Both the position numbers and the translations under genes were made by a program. The notes below the pieces were generated by a model. That model was not told the origin of the DNA. It saw only the letters and a program-made list of their open reading frames with translations, and did not search any database. 13,463 nucleotides of DNA, from NCBI GenBank assembly GCA_964475955.1, contig CAYYZY010000205.1, positions 1-13,463 on the forward strand. The letters are read 5' to 3'. Source of the stretch: DATKZH01 sp964475955 (GTDB lineage Bacteria; Planctomycetota; Planctomycetia; Pirellulales; Thermoguttaceae). Shown here piece after piece: positions 1-7,833 of the stretch (positions are counted from its first letter, which is position 1; each line of letters starts with the position of its first letter).

Positions 1-3
1 GAC

Positions 4-43
4 ACGAGACCCACGCGATTCTCTTTGGCCGCGTGGGTCTCGT
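4..43 (-). terminator. Strong hairpin downstream of the outer-membrane protein gene
   Basis: A perfect 14-bp inverted repeat (arms 4-17 and 30-43) encloses a 12-nt loop. It begins 44 nt past the stop codon of the minus-strand gene at 88-1296, which is where an intrinsic terminator would sit. A following U-run cannot be judged because the window ends three bases later. It might equally be a bidirectional terminator shared with a gene outside the window. Confidence 0.55.
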
Positions 44-87
44 ACCTCACCCTACCGGGATAAGCGAGGTGGTCGCGGCTTTGACGT

Positions 88-1296
88 TCAGAAGCGGATT
101 TCCGCCCGGGTCACCAGGCCGTCGAAGCTCATGCCGCCGTTGAGGCCGGCGAACTCGTTTTCCTGCACGGCGTTAATCCACTCGTCGGTGTTCACCGTGT
201 TGAACCAGCCGCTGACCATGTAGCCGACCGTAGTCCGCACACGGCCGCAGCAGCTCGTCATGCCGACGCCGATCTCCAGGTCGAGCATGCTCACGATTCG
301 GCCGGCTTCCCAGTCGGTGTAGATCACGCTTTCCCGGTACAGGTCTTCCTGCTGGAAAGAGGCTTTGAATTCGCCGGCCACGAAGCTCGCCGCCGAGCGG
401 CCGTAAACGAGCCAGCGGCCGCTGCGCGAGTACCACTCGGCGTCGAGCCCCAGGCGGATTCCGCCGCCGTCGAAGCGGACGCCGGTGGTGACCGTCTCCT
501 CGTCGCTGGGCTCCGAGAAGATCGCTTGAAAGTCCTGCTCCAAATTGGCGTAACGGGCCCCGAGCGATCCCGTGATCTGGTGCGAACATCCGCACGAAAT
601 CACGCGCCGCACGTCGACGTCGACCAGGTCGAAGCGCAGGCCGTAGTCGGCCGTCGCGCTGAGGAACTGCTGCGAGGTGACGTCGGTGTCCGGGTGGCTG
701 ACCCGCGAGTAGATCAAGTCCGGCGGGAGGGTGCCGGTGCTTCCGCCCGTCTCCGCGTCGAAGTAGGTGTACGTGGCGGCGATCCCCATCGTGTCGTCCA
801 GCGCGCCGGCGAATCCCACCCGGAACGAGGGCTCGTAGTCGAAATCGGCCACGGCAGTCGGACCGATTTGGAACTTGGCGTCGTCGGGTTGGGTGACCGG
901 TCCGTCGATCGGAACGCCGTAAGCGACTTCGGCATCGCGGGGCCGAAGGTAGAGGAAGTCGCCGAACAGATGCCACCTCCGTCCGCAACCGGCAGCGACC
1001 GGGCAGCACGCACAGGAGCCGCAGTCACCACATGCGCCGTCGGAGCACACTTCGCAGTTCCCGCAATCTCCACTCGAAACGCAAGCGAAGCCTTCGGCCG
1101 GCACGTCGGCAATCGCGGATTCGTAGGCGGTGGGCACGACCGCCTCTTCGTTCAGCGCGTGGCGGTCTTGGCCCGCGGATGCTGTCGACCCGCCAAAGAT
1201 CGCGCTGGGAGCCTGCCATGCCTGCTGCGCATGGGCCTCGTCCAGCAACATGCAGGCCGCCACGATGACGGCCGCGAAAAGGAACTGCGCTTTCAT
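88..1296 (-). CDS. Exported outer-membrane beta-barrel protein, Lpg1974/BBP7-like
   Basis: This 402-residue protein starts with a signal peptide (residues 1-23, likely cut after AHA). A linker follows, then a cysteine cluster with ten Cys between residues 72 and 104, then a beta-rich domain opening with WHLFGDFLYLRPRDAEVAYG. That opening, the alternating aromatic and glycine strands and the terminal Phe (EIRF) are typical of the Lpg1974-type pore-forming outer-membrane proteins that are abundant in planctomycetes. The start is ATG with GGAGG seven to eleven bases upstream. The gene appears monocistronic, with a strong hairpin 44 nt past its stop. The Cys cluster before the barrel is unusual and could hold disulfides or a metal at the cell surface. 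The barrel class is fairly sure; the substrate is unknown. Confidence 0.75.
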   Translation of the reverse strand: MKAQFLFAAVIVAACMLLDEAHAQQAWQAPSAIFGGSTASAGQDRHALNEEAVVPTAYESAIADVPAEGFACVSSGDCGNCEVCSDGACGDCGSCACCPVAAGCGRRWHLFGDFLYLRPRDAEVAYGVPIDGPVTQPDDAKFQIGPTAVADFDYEPSFRVGFAGALDDTMGIAATYTYFDAETGGSTGTLPPDLIYSRVSHPDTDVTSQQFLSATADYGLRFDLVDVDVRRVISCGCSHQITGSLGARYANLEQDFQAIFSEPSDEETVTTGVRFDGGGIRLGLDAEWYSRSGRWLVYGRSAASFVAGEFKASFQQEDLYRESVIYTDWEAGRIVSMLDLEIGVGMTSCCGRVRTTVGYMVSGWFNTVNTDEWINAVQENEFAGLNGGMSFDGLVTRAEIRF

Positions 1297-1705
1297 GTCG
1301 CCCCCTCCAGATCGAAGAGTGTTTTGCGTAGGATGGCGCCCAGTCGCCGACCGGCAACGGTCTTCCGGCCTTTAACGGTTGTATCGCCGCATGCAGCCAG
1401 CAAGATCAGTCAGATCAGAACAAGCCGTAGACCCCATCCAGGATCCCCAGATTGCCGAGAGCGCCCAGGCGACCAGACGCACAGGCAGTAGGGCCTTCGA
1501 GCGGAATGGCCCGGATTATTCACGCGCGACCGTGGTGCCCCGATTCACCGGGTCCCGACAGCCCGCACCGGCTTCGGACCGCATGAATGCGGTCGATACA
1601 AACGTCGTGTGAATGATCCGCGATCGGCGCGCAAGGGGCCACGGTTCGGCCGTGCGGGCGGGCGTGGAATCGCGTCCCCGGCATCGGCTCTCGATCCCAG
1701 GTCGG
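1297..1705. other. Intergenic stretch without a supported gene
   Basis: These 409 bases separate two minus-strand genes. I see no convincing coding sequence: the short open frames have no ribosome site and an unprotein-like composition. The only structure found is a small hairpin (arms 1640-1644 and 1650-1654, loop TTCGG), which could help terminate the gene ending at 1706. The promoter of the outer-membrane protein gene must lie in the low-coordinate part, but no clear -35/-10 pair was recognised. Confidence 0.5.
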
Positions 1706-2155
1706 TCAGCTCTTGATGTCGATGACGGGCGTGTCCGCAAAGGCGTCGATGCCTTCGATCTCGATGACGTTCTCGCGCACGGCAATCACCTTGCAGCGGG
1801 TCATGGCGATCAAGTTGGGGCGGACCGGCGAATGCGTGGCGAACACGCCGCGGATGGGGTTGTCGGGGTTGCCGCGCGGGTGGACCCGGAGTATCGAGCG
1901 CTTCTGGGGCGTATCATTCCGGTCGAACCACCAGAGGACCCAGATCTCGGAAAGCCGATCGACGCCCAAGAGGGCCGGCTGGTATTTCTTGTCGATCTCG
2001 ATCAGCGTGCGTCCGTCCACGTTTCGGACGTAGCCGATGGGATGGATGGTGAACTGCTTGGGCGGTTCTTGCCCGTGCTTCTCTTCGCCCGAGTGAGCCG
2101 CGAAACCAATGCCGACCGCCAGAACCGCCAGGGTGAGGGCGAGAAATCGCTTCAT
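1706..2155 (-). CDS. Exported TrmO/TsaA-like (UPF0066) protein
   Basis: This 149-residue protein has a hydrophobic signal peptide (about residues 1-23, MKRFLALTLAVLAVGIGFAA) followed by a TrmO/TsaA-like domain. Recognisable family motifs are IGYVRN, LSEIWVLWWFDR, VHPRGNPDNPIRGVFATHSPVRPN and a C-terminal EGIDAFADTPVIDIK. Known TrmO proteins are cytoplasmic enzymes that methylate N6-threonylcarbamoyladenosine at position 37 of certain tRNAs, using S-adenosylmethionine. A signal peptide on this fold is at odds with a tRNA substrate, so TrmO function should not be assumed. The ATG at 2155 is supported by GGAGG about eight bases upstream. It is transcribed divergently from the aldo/keto reductase, with 252 bp between them. 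Confidence 0.8.
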   Translation of the reverse strand: MKRFLALTLAVLAVGIGFAAHSGEEKHGQEPPKQFTIHPIGYVRNVDGRTLIEIDKKYQPALLGVDRLSEIWVLWWFDRNDTPQKRSILRVHPRGNPDNPIRGVFATHSPVRPNLIAMTRCKVIAVRENVIEIEGIDAFADTPVIDIKS

Positions 2156-2407
2156 GGTATCTTCCTCCAATCCGAGTGACGCGTGGAGAGAACGAACATC
2201 GACCAGCGGCAGCCCCGATTGTAACTCGCCGCGCCGCGCATCGCACGCCGCGCACGGATCGGACCGCCGCGTACGCGGCCGCAACCGGCGACCGGCCCCG
2301 TCAGCTTTCGTCTCCGCTATCGGTGTGATATGCTTCACGTCCGTGAGCGGTCCGGCACGCCGCCCGGGGACCTCAAGCCTCCGATCATGGGAAGGAGTGT
2401 GCACGAC

Positions 2408-3379
2408 ATGCATCGCGTCACTTTCGGACGAAGCGGGCTTTCCGTCTCCCCCGTGGCTTTCGGGACCTGGCAGCTCAGCCCCCGTTTCTGGGGCGAGCAG
2501 TCGAAGGAGGAGGCCCAGGCCGCGATGAAGCTGGCCTTCGAGAAGGGGATCAACTTCTTCGACACGGCCGACGCGTACGGCGACGGCTACGCCGAGAGCG
2601 TTCTCGGCGAGGTGATCCGCGAGTTGCCGCGCGACGAGCTGGTCATCGCCACCAAGGTATTCAATCACTTCAACCCCGACGCCTCGCGCTACCCCGACCT
2701 TTCCCCTTCCCACGTCGTCGAGCGGTGCGAGGCCTCGCTCAAGCGCTTGGGGATCGAGACGATCGACATCTACCTGCTGCACTTCTACGACGAGCTCACG
2801 CCCCTGGCCGACGTGGCCGACACCCTGGAAAAGCTCCGCAGCCAGGGCAAGGTCCAAGCGATCGGCGTCAGCAATCACACGGTGGAGCAGGCCCGCGCGC
2901 AGCGGAGATTCGCCGACTACTCCGTGGTCCAGCCGCCGTACAGCCTCATCGACCCGGGCATCGAGCGCGACTTGCTTCCGTACTGCCAGGCCGAGGATCT
3001 CGGGGTGATGGTCTACTCGCCGCTGCACAAGGGGCTCCTGACCGGCAAGTACACCGGCTCGGAGACGTTCGACGACTTCCGCCGCCACCACCCCGATTTC
3101 CAGGGAGAGCGGTTCCAGCGGCTCTGCAATCAGGTCCGGAGTCTCGGGCCCATCGCCGAGCGGTACGGGCTGAGCGTACTGCAACTCGCCGTGGCCGCCA
3201 CGCTGATGCATCCGGCCGTTCACGTGGCCGTCTGCGGCATTAAGACGCGGGAGCAGATCGCCGAGGTGGCGGGGGCCATGGGCCGGGCGATCGGCCGCGA
3301 AGACTACTTCGCCGTGCGCGGGGCCGTGCGCGGCGACGCCCCGCCGAAGCTCCCCGACGCCAAGGGCGCGCAGAAGTAG
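2408..3379 (+). CDS. Aldo/keto reductase
   Basis: This 323-residue NAD(P)H-dependent oxidoreductase belongs to the aldo/keto reductase family, a TIM barrel usually of 300-330 residues. The catalytic tetrad is visible: Asp52 and Tyr57 in FFDTADAYGDG, Lys83 in IATKVF and His125 in YLLHFYDE. Other family marks are the start FGRSGLSVSPVAFGTWQL, IGVSN near 152-156, and YSPLHKGLLTGKY near 203-215. I chose the ATG at 2408 because GAAGGAG lies about ten bases upstream and the protein then begins at the usual family position. In-frame ATGs at 2387 and 2330 are possible but would add a non-conserved tail. The substrate cannot be told from sequence. It stands alone on the plus strand, and the next gene begins 286 bp later. 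Confidence 0.9.
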   Translation: MHRVTFGRSGLSVSPVAFGTWQLSPRFWGEQSKEEAQAAMKLAFEKGINFFDTADAYGDGYAESVLGEVIRELPRDELVIATKVFNHFNPDASRYPDLSPSHVVERCEASLKRLGIETIDIYLLHFYDELTPLADVADTLEKLRSQGKVQAIGVSNHTVEQARAQRRFADYSVVQPPYSLIDPGIERDLLPYCQAEDLGVMVYSPLHKGLLTGKYTGSETFDDFRRHHPDFQGERFQRLCNQVRSLGPIAERYGLSVLQLAVAATLMHPAVHVAVCGIKTREQIAEVAGAMGRAIGREDYFAVRGAVRGDAPPKLPDAKGAQK

Positions 3380-3535
3380 GGCGTCCGGCGAGGGCCGAGC
3401 GACGAGAACGGCCCGATGGCGCGGGTCACGCCGACTGCACCGGCTGGGAAGACGGGGGGGCGCCGCAGGTCGACCGATAGCGGCACGTGTGCGACTCGGC
3501 GCGGGTGGGCGAGGTCCTCGCCGGCTTCAATTGGC

Positions 3536-3564
3536 TTGACGACGCCCCTTGCGGGGAATACGCT
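3536..3564 (+). promoter_or_regulatory. Possible sigma-70-type promoter for the 651-residue protein gene
   Basis: TTGACG (3536-3541) and TACGCT (3559-3564) are separated by 17 bases, the ideal spacing. The pair lies about 100 bases upstream of the ATG at 3666. The -35 box matches five of six consensus positions, the -10 box only three. This is a pattern match, not proof. Confidence 0.35.
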
Positions 3565-3665
3565 GAATTGGGAAGCACTGTTTCGCGGGCGCGACTACCC
3601 GCCCATCGTGCGGGGGCTTCTCTCTCGGCCGCCGGCGCCGAGTCGCAGCAAGGGAGCGAAGCGGT

Positions 3666-5621
3666 ATGGGGCTGAAGATCGTCGGGAACGACCCCCTTGA
3701 CCACGACGCACAAGGGACACCGGCTGCGACCATCGCCACGCTCTTTCCTCGCACCGGCACGCTGGTGACGCTTCCGGGCATCCACGCCACGCAACGGCTC
3801 GCCTACCTCGACCTGCTCAACCGGGAGCGCAAGAAGCAAGGGTTGCCGAAGCTGACCCGCGTGGAAGAAGACGAGGTGACCGCCCACTCGGTCGATCTGA
3901 TCGTCGACGGCGAGGTGATCCTCATCCGCCCCGCGCCCGACAACATGGTGCTCGCCTTCGAGGCCGACGATTTGCTCCAGGAGCTCGTGCCCAAGCACCG
4001 AGTCAAGTTTCTCTACGTGCGCAACGAGCAAGTGCACCAAGCGATCAAGCGCCGGGGCGAGTGCTGGCGCGTGGCGCCCTTGCCCAAGTCGCCCGAGGGC
4101 ATGAAGGAGATGATCGCGGCCTCCCGCATCGGGATCCACGGCGAGGCGATCTACTACTACAGCCGGTCGGCCGGGACGCGCTTCCTCACCTGCCAGCAGT
4201 TTGCCGAGCTGGCCCGTTTCGATGACGATGCGCTGCGGCGCCACCTGGTCGAGATCAAGGAATTCTCGGCGCGGAGGAATTCGCGCGGCAGGCCGGAGGT
4301 CGGCTTCTTCATGGCCGATGAGTCGTTCTCCAAGGCGGACCTGGCGCCGCACGATTTCCAGTCGTTGCCCGCCGACCAGATGAGGGCGACTCACGAGCGG
4401 CTCGCCGACAGGTTCCGCAAAGCCGTGCCCCCCGAGTTCGTCCACGACGATCCCGAGAACTTCGAATGGCGCAACGCCACGTGCGCCGCGCTGCTGGGGC
4501 ACGAGGAACGCGAGGTCGTCTCAGAGGAAACGCTCCTCGGGCTCAGCTCCGAGTTCTTCATGCAGATCCAATGGCTGCCCGGCGGACGCATCGAAGACGG
4601 CGAGCTGATCTTCGACCCGATCTTCGTGCAGACCGGCGACCGCCCGTGCGACGAGGAGGCCCGGCGGCTCTACGACGAGAAATCGCGGGCGTTCATCTAC
4701 AACTTCGTGCGCGAGTACGGCGACCTGGAATACGTGAACATCGGCCGGGTGATCGGCTCGCTTTCGCGCAATCGGCCCAGAAAGGGGCGCCGGCAGGTCT
4801 ACATTTCCGAGGTCAAGCAGCGGGGGAGCCGTCGCGAGGCCGTCTACATCATCCGCATGCAGAAGTGGGGCGTTTACGAGCACCTCGACGAAGGCCAGGA
4901 TCTGTTGCAGTCGATCCTCGCCTCGGATGAGTACACCGAGTACGTGCTCGACCGCCGGCTCGGCTGCCGCCAGCTCGGCATGGCCGTCCCTACCCGGGTG
5001 AGCGGGAAGCGAATCCCCGAACGATACTTCGGCAAGCAGTCGAAGTACCACGGCAGGCTGATTTGGACCACCTACTTCGAGCGGGAGTACATTCCGGGAA
5101 TCGCCACCGACAAGATCCCGACCTCGCGGTTCCAGAGCGACGTCTACGCCTCGGGGCTCGCCCGGCTCTTGGGGCGCGCCGCCGCGCCCAACATGATCGT
5201 CGGAAGGGCCGATCCGGACAAGCATGCCCTGTTCGACGACGGCGACGAGGTCCTCCTGGAAAACGAGCAGGGCATGCCGACGCGGATCATCGTCTCCGAT
5301 CCGACGGGGTGCTTTTCCGACTACCGCCGCGGCTTCGAGGAAGCGGCGGCCGCCTACGCCGAACCGGTCAACCAGCGCGTCGAGCACCTCCCCGATCCGC
5401 GGATGTTCGCCGGCGTCTACCTCGACGCCTTCGAGCAGCGCTTCTCCGACATCCAGACCGAATACCGCCGCCGCCGCCGTGCCTTCGACACGCTCTTCCG
5501 CCACTGCCAGCGCGACGAAGGCGGCAGCTTCGCCTACCGGTGGGAAAAGGTCCTCGAACGTCTCAACGCCGCCAACCCCCGAAAGCTGGCCGACCTGGTC
5601 CGAACTCACGTGAAGCTGTAG
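3666..5621 (+). CDS. Large cytoplasmic protein of unknown family, with a faint kinase-like C-terminal pattern
   Basis: I do not recognise this 651-residue protein. It has no signal peptide or membrane segment. AAGGGAG lies nine bases upstream of the ATG, and no neighbour is close enough to imply an operon. The first 340 residues are charged and mixed alpha/beta. From about 355 a second region loosely recalls a kinase-like fold: VNIGRVIGSLS (357-367) could be a glycine-rich loop, VYIIRMQK (393-400) a strand with a nucleotide-binding lysine, APNMIVGR (507-514) a catalytic-loop-like Asn, and DDGDE (524-528) with VSDPTG (543-548) acidic metal-binding positions. The order suits an atypical kinase, but the spacing is unusual and no canonical HRD or DFG is present. 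The last 60 residues are arginine-rich and helical. That it is a real gene is sure; the function is open. Confidence 0.85.
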   Translation: MGLKIVGNDPLDHDAQGTPAATIATLFPRTGTLVTLPGIHATQRLAYLDLLNRERKKQGLPKLTRVEEDEVTAHSVDLIVDGEVILIRPAPDNMVLAFEADDLLQELVPKHRVKFLYVRNEQVHQAIKRRGECWRVAPLPKSPEGMKEMIAASRIGIHGEAIYYYSRSAGTRFLTCQQFAELARFDDDALRRHLVEIKEFSARRNSRGRPEVGFFMADESFSKADLAPHDFQSLPADQMRATHERLADRFRKAVPPEFVHDDPENFEWRNATCAALLGHEEREVVSEETLLGLSSEFFMQIQWLPGGRIEDGELIFDPIFVQTGDRPCDEEARRLYDEKSRAFIYNFVREYGDLEYVNIGRVIGSLSRNRPRKGRRQVYISEVKQRGSRREAVYIIRMQKWGVYEHLDEGQDLLQSILASDEYTEYVLDRRLGCRQLGMAVPTRVSGKRIPERYFGKQSKYHGRLIWTTYFEREYIPGIATDKIPTSRFQSDVYASGLARLLGRAAAPNMIVGRADPDKHALFDDGDEVLLENEQGMPTRIIVSDPTGCFSDYRRGFEEAAAAYAEPVNQRVEHLPDPRMFAGVYLDAFEQRFSDIQTEYRRRRRAFDTLFRHCQRDEGGSFAYRWEKVLERLNAANPRKLADLVRTHVKL

Positions 5622-5787
5622 CCGCGGCGTCGACGGTGGAGGACCGCGGGCGAAAGGACGGCCCCGGCCACCTCCGCGAGTTGGGGCCCCTCCGGCCGCG
5701 GCGAATGTGCGGCCGCACGTGCCTTGGGCTTCCCTTCGCGACAAGAGGCGGTTCAGTCAGCCGCAATCACGATTTTCCGCGAGGCCT

Positions 5788-6273
5788 TCACTTTCGGTTG
5801 CTTTTGTCGGTGCCCAAAAGCGCCGAGGAGAGCATTTCCAGCAGAGAGCCCTTTTCTTCCGCTTTCTCTTTGGCCTCCGCATCGTCGGGCTTCTGTTTCG
5901 CCGTTGCCGGCGCCTTGCCCGACTCGTCGATCACGAAGTGAAACTCCCTTCCGGAACCCGGCTCGTAGGGGTGTCGGCCGAAGGTGGTCGTGCCGTAGTA
6001 CGGCCGCTCGGACTTCAGCTTGGAGTAAGCCTCGACCCGTTCGTGGGGTTCGGTCTCGCACTTGGCGTATTGTCCTCTCACGAGGCGGTGGAAAGCACGG
6101 CTCTCGCTCCGGTCGAAGACGGAGACTTCCCGCATTTCGAACACCGCTTCGTCCTCCGTTGCCGCGTCTTGTGCGCTTGCACCGGGGGCCGGCACTGCGG
6201 CCGCAAACACGAGGCCGGGCAGGAAGCACAGGACTCCCAGCCGGGGCCACGCGGCCCGTCGCGTGCTACTCAT
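5788..6273 (-). CDS. Small exported protein of unknown function, partner of the candidate selenoprotein
   Basis: This 161-residue protein has an Arg-containing N-terminus and a hydrophobic signal peptide, with likely cleavage after GASA at residue 34. The mature part has one cysteine (VRGQYAKCETEPHE), aromatic-rich YYGTTTFGRHPYEPGSGREFHFVIDE, and a Lys/Glu/Ala-rich, probably helical tail ending in SLLEMLSSALLG. No known family is recognised. Its ATG overlaps the stop codon of the upstream membrane gene (ATGA, 6270-6273), and GGAGATGG and GAGGAG lie just upstream, so the two are translationally coupled. That pairing suggests it works with the membrane selenoprotein candidate on the outer side of the cytoplasmic membrane. 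It is the last gene of the minus-strand run. Confidence 0.75.
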   Translation of the reverse strand: MSSTRRAAWPRLGVLCFLPGLVFAAAVPAPGASAQDAATEDEAVFEMREVSVFDRSESRAFHRLVRGQYAKCETEPHERVEAYSKLKSERPYYGTTTFGRHPYEPGSGREFHFVIDESGKAPATAKQKPDDAEAKEKAEEKGSLLEMLSSALLGTDKSNRK

Positions 6274-7745
6274 GGCTCCATCTCCTCTTCCGATAGAGAA
6301 CGGCCCGCGGGCCGGAAATCCTCAACGGACCGGGCCGCGTTCCGGTCTACTGGCGGGGCGGCCGTCTTGGTGACGTGTCGCAGGCCAAACGCTACTCGAA
6401 GGCGCTTGCGATAAAAGGGATTCTTGAAAGCCAGGATCATGAACGGCAGGTTGAACAGATACAGGCCGAACGCCAGAAAGACGGACATGAACGCCGCCGA
6501 CACGAAGACCGTGACCAACATGAACGGGTTGAATTCGTGGAAAACGGTGATCATCACGACCCCCACGAACAGGAGCATGACGGCCCCGGATGCCACAACC
6601 ATCCACAAGAACAGCCACGCCATGAAACGTCCCGGACGGTACTGCCTGCGGCAGCAAAGCCGAGCCATCCCCATGGCCGCGAGCAGCGTCAGGGCGCAGC
6701 CCCCGAAAAGAAGCGCCCACTGGAGCATCTCGGAGTTGAGCGCGAAACCGTATTCGCCCGTGTAAGCCCAGACGCCCAGCGCCAGCATCACGCCCCAGAC
6801 CGTAAAGAACCCCGTCATCCGACGCCTGCGCGCCAGCCGGTGACCGAGGAGCCAAACGACGGTCCAGGCTACCGTCAAGGACGCGACGAAAGCCCCGAAG
6901 GAAACCGCGTTCGACGCGGGCGCGGAGACCAGCCTCAGCGGCATTCGCCAAAGCATGAGCACCAGAAGCACCGGAATCAGGATCAGCCAGGCGTGCCAGG
7001 TGCGATTGCCCCTAGGGAGAAAGAGAGCCAGGCCGACGATCACCCAAAGACTCAGGCGAGGCAGGTGATACCACCACCGCCAGGTGCACGAGACGGGCTC
7101 GCTCTGGTTGGGGCCCAAGCCGCCCAGGTCTTGGGTCGCGACGAACGTCAATTCTCCGGAGCCGGCCGTGAGGGGTACTCGCCACGAGTACGAACAAGTG
7201 CCCCCTCAGCCATACTCGAACGAGCCGGAGCCGATCCGCCGGCCCGCCCGAGAGACCGTGACTTGCGGCGGGTTGGGAGGCGTGCCCGGGCCGCGGAACT
7301 GATAATCCCGCCCCCCGGCGTCGAGCAACTGGTGGCTCAGCCGGACGATCTTGCCCCGCCGCGTCAGCTCCAGTTGCGGCTCCAGCGGGGCGCCGACGGC
7401 GAGCCGGTGCGGGCGTTCCGGCTCAAGGGAGAACCACGCTTCGCGCCCCCCGGCGTGGTGGGTGAAGCCGCCTTCGAGCCCGACCTCCTCGACTCGGTAC
7501 TCCCCGGGCGAGAGCGACACGGTCTCGTTCGGTCGACGGAACTTCCGGAGAGAGCCCCCCTTATCCACCAGGATGAGCTTCTCAATCCGTTTGCCGCCGA
7601 TCGTCAGTTCGCAGGTGTCGGAATCCCCGGCACCCGGGCCTGCCGTCTCGTCACCCACACAGCGATCGGCGCCGAGAAAGGGCAACGCGACGAGCACGGC
7701 GCAACAGCACGCGACGCTCGACAAACGCTGGATTGCTTTCCTCAC
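6270..7745 (-). CDS. Candidate novel selenoprotein: secreted beta-rich domain plus seven-helix membrane domain, in-frame UGA at codon 180
   Basis: Read conventionally this is two genes, 7745-7206 (179 residues, GTG start with AGGGAG upstream) and 7151-6270 (293 residues from a TTG). I read it as one frame of 491 residues. The UGA at 7208-7206 is codon 180, and no other stop falls between 7745 and 6270. Residues 1-26 are a signal peptide, and 40-200 look like an extracytoplasmic beta-rich domain running straight through the UGA (GSGSFEYG-U-GGTCSYSWRVP, then GELTFVATQDLGGLGP). About seven membrane helices follow from residue 230 to 450, then a basic tail. The TTG start has GGAG only two bases away, too close to serve, and the first ATG falls inside the second helix. 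A SECIS-like hairpin sits directly after the UGA. The gene lies 88 nt behind selB on the same strand. Function unknown; the Sec180/Cys184 pair suggests redox or metal chemistry outside the membrane. Confidence 0.72.
7170..7208 (-). promoter_or_regulatory. UGA recoding site with SECIS-like hairpin
   Basis: Counting the U of UGA (7208) as +1, a perfect stem GUACUCG/CGAGUAC spans +18 to +34 (7191-7175) with loop UGG at +25 to +27. A lower helix pairs GAGGG, which begins inside the UGA, with CCCUC at +35 to +39, leaving an 11-nt internal bulge on the 5' side. Bacterial SECIS elements are hairpins inside the coding region just after the UGA; in E. coli fdhF the loop is a few bases closer. Position, stem and a G within the first two loop bases all suit SelB recognition. 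Confidence 0.7.
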
Positions 7746-7833
7746 GACCGACTCCCTGGCGAACCGCCGCCGCCTCTCCCCGCGTGTTTCCCATCCGCGA
7801 TTCTAGCCCGCGGTCTCCACCCGCGCCAAGCGC

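Noticed and set aside
1379..1612. 77-residue plus-strand open frame
   Set aside because: No ribosome site, no recognisable motifs, and a low-quality amino-acid composition.
5693..5715. Inverted repeat CGGCCGC/GCGGCCG between convergent genes as a terminator
   Set aside because: Only 7 bp, a nine-base loop and no T-run on either strand; GC-rich sequence makes such repeats common.
5788..5790. UGA stop of the small exported protein as a third Sec site
   Set aside because: No Cys or redox motif nearby, no hairpin at the right distance, and the frame closes again after seven codons.
7149..7151. TTG as start of an independent 293-residue membrane protein
   Set aside because: GGAG lies only two bases upstream, and the protein-like sequence continues in frame upstream of the TTG through the UGA. 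I prefer one gene with a recoded UGA.
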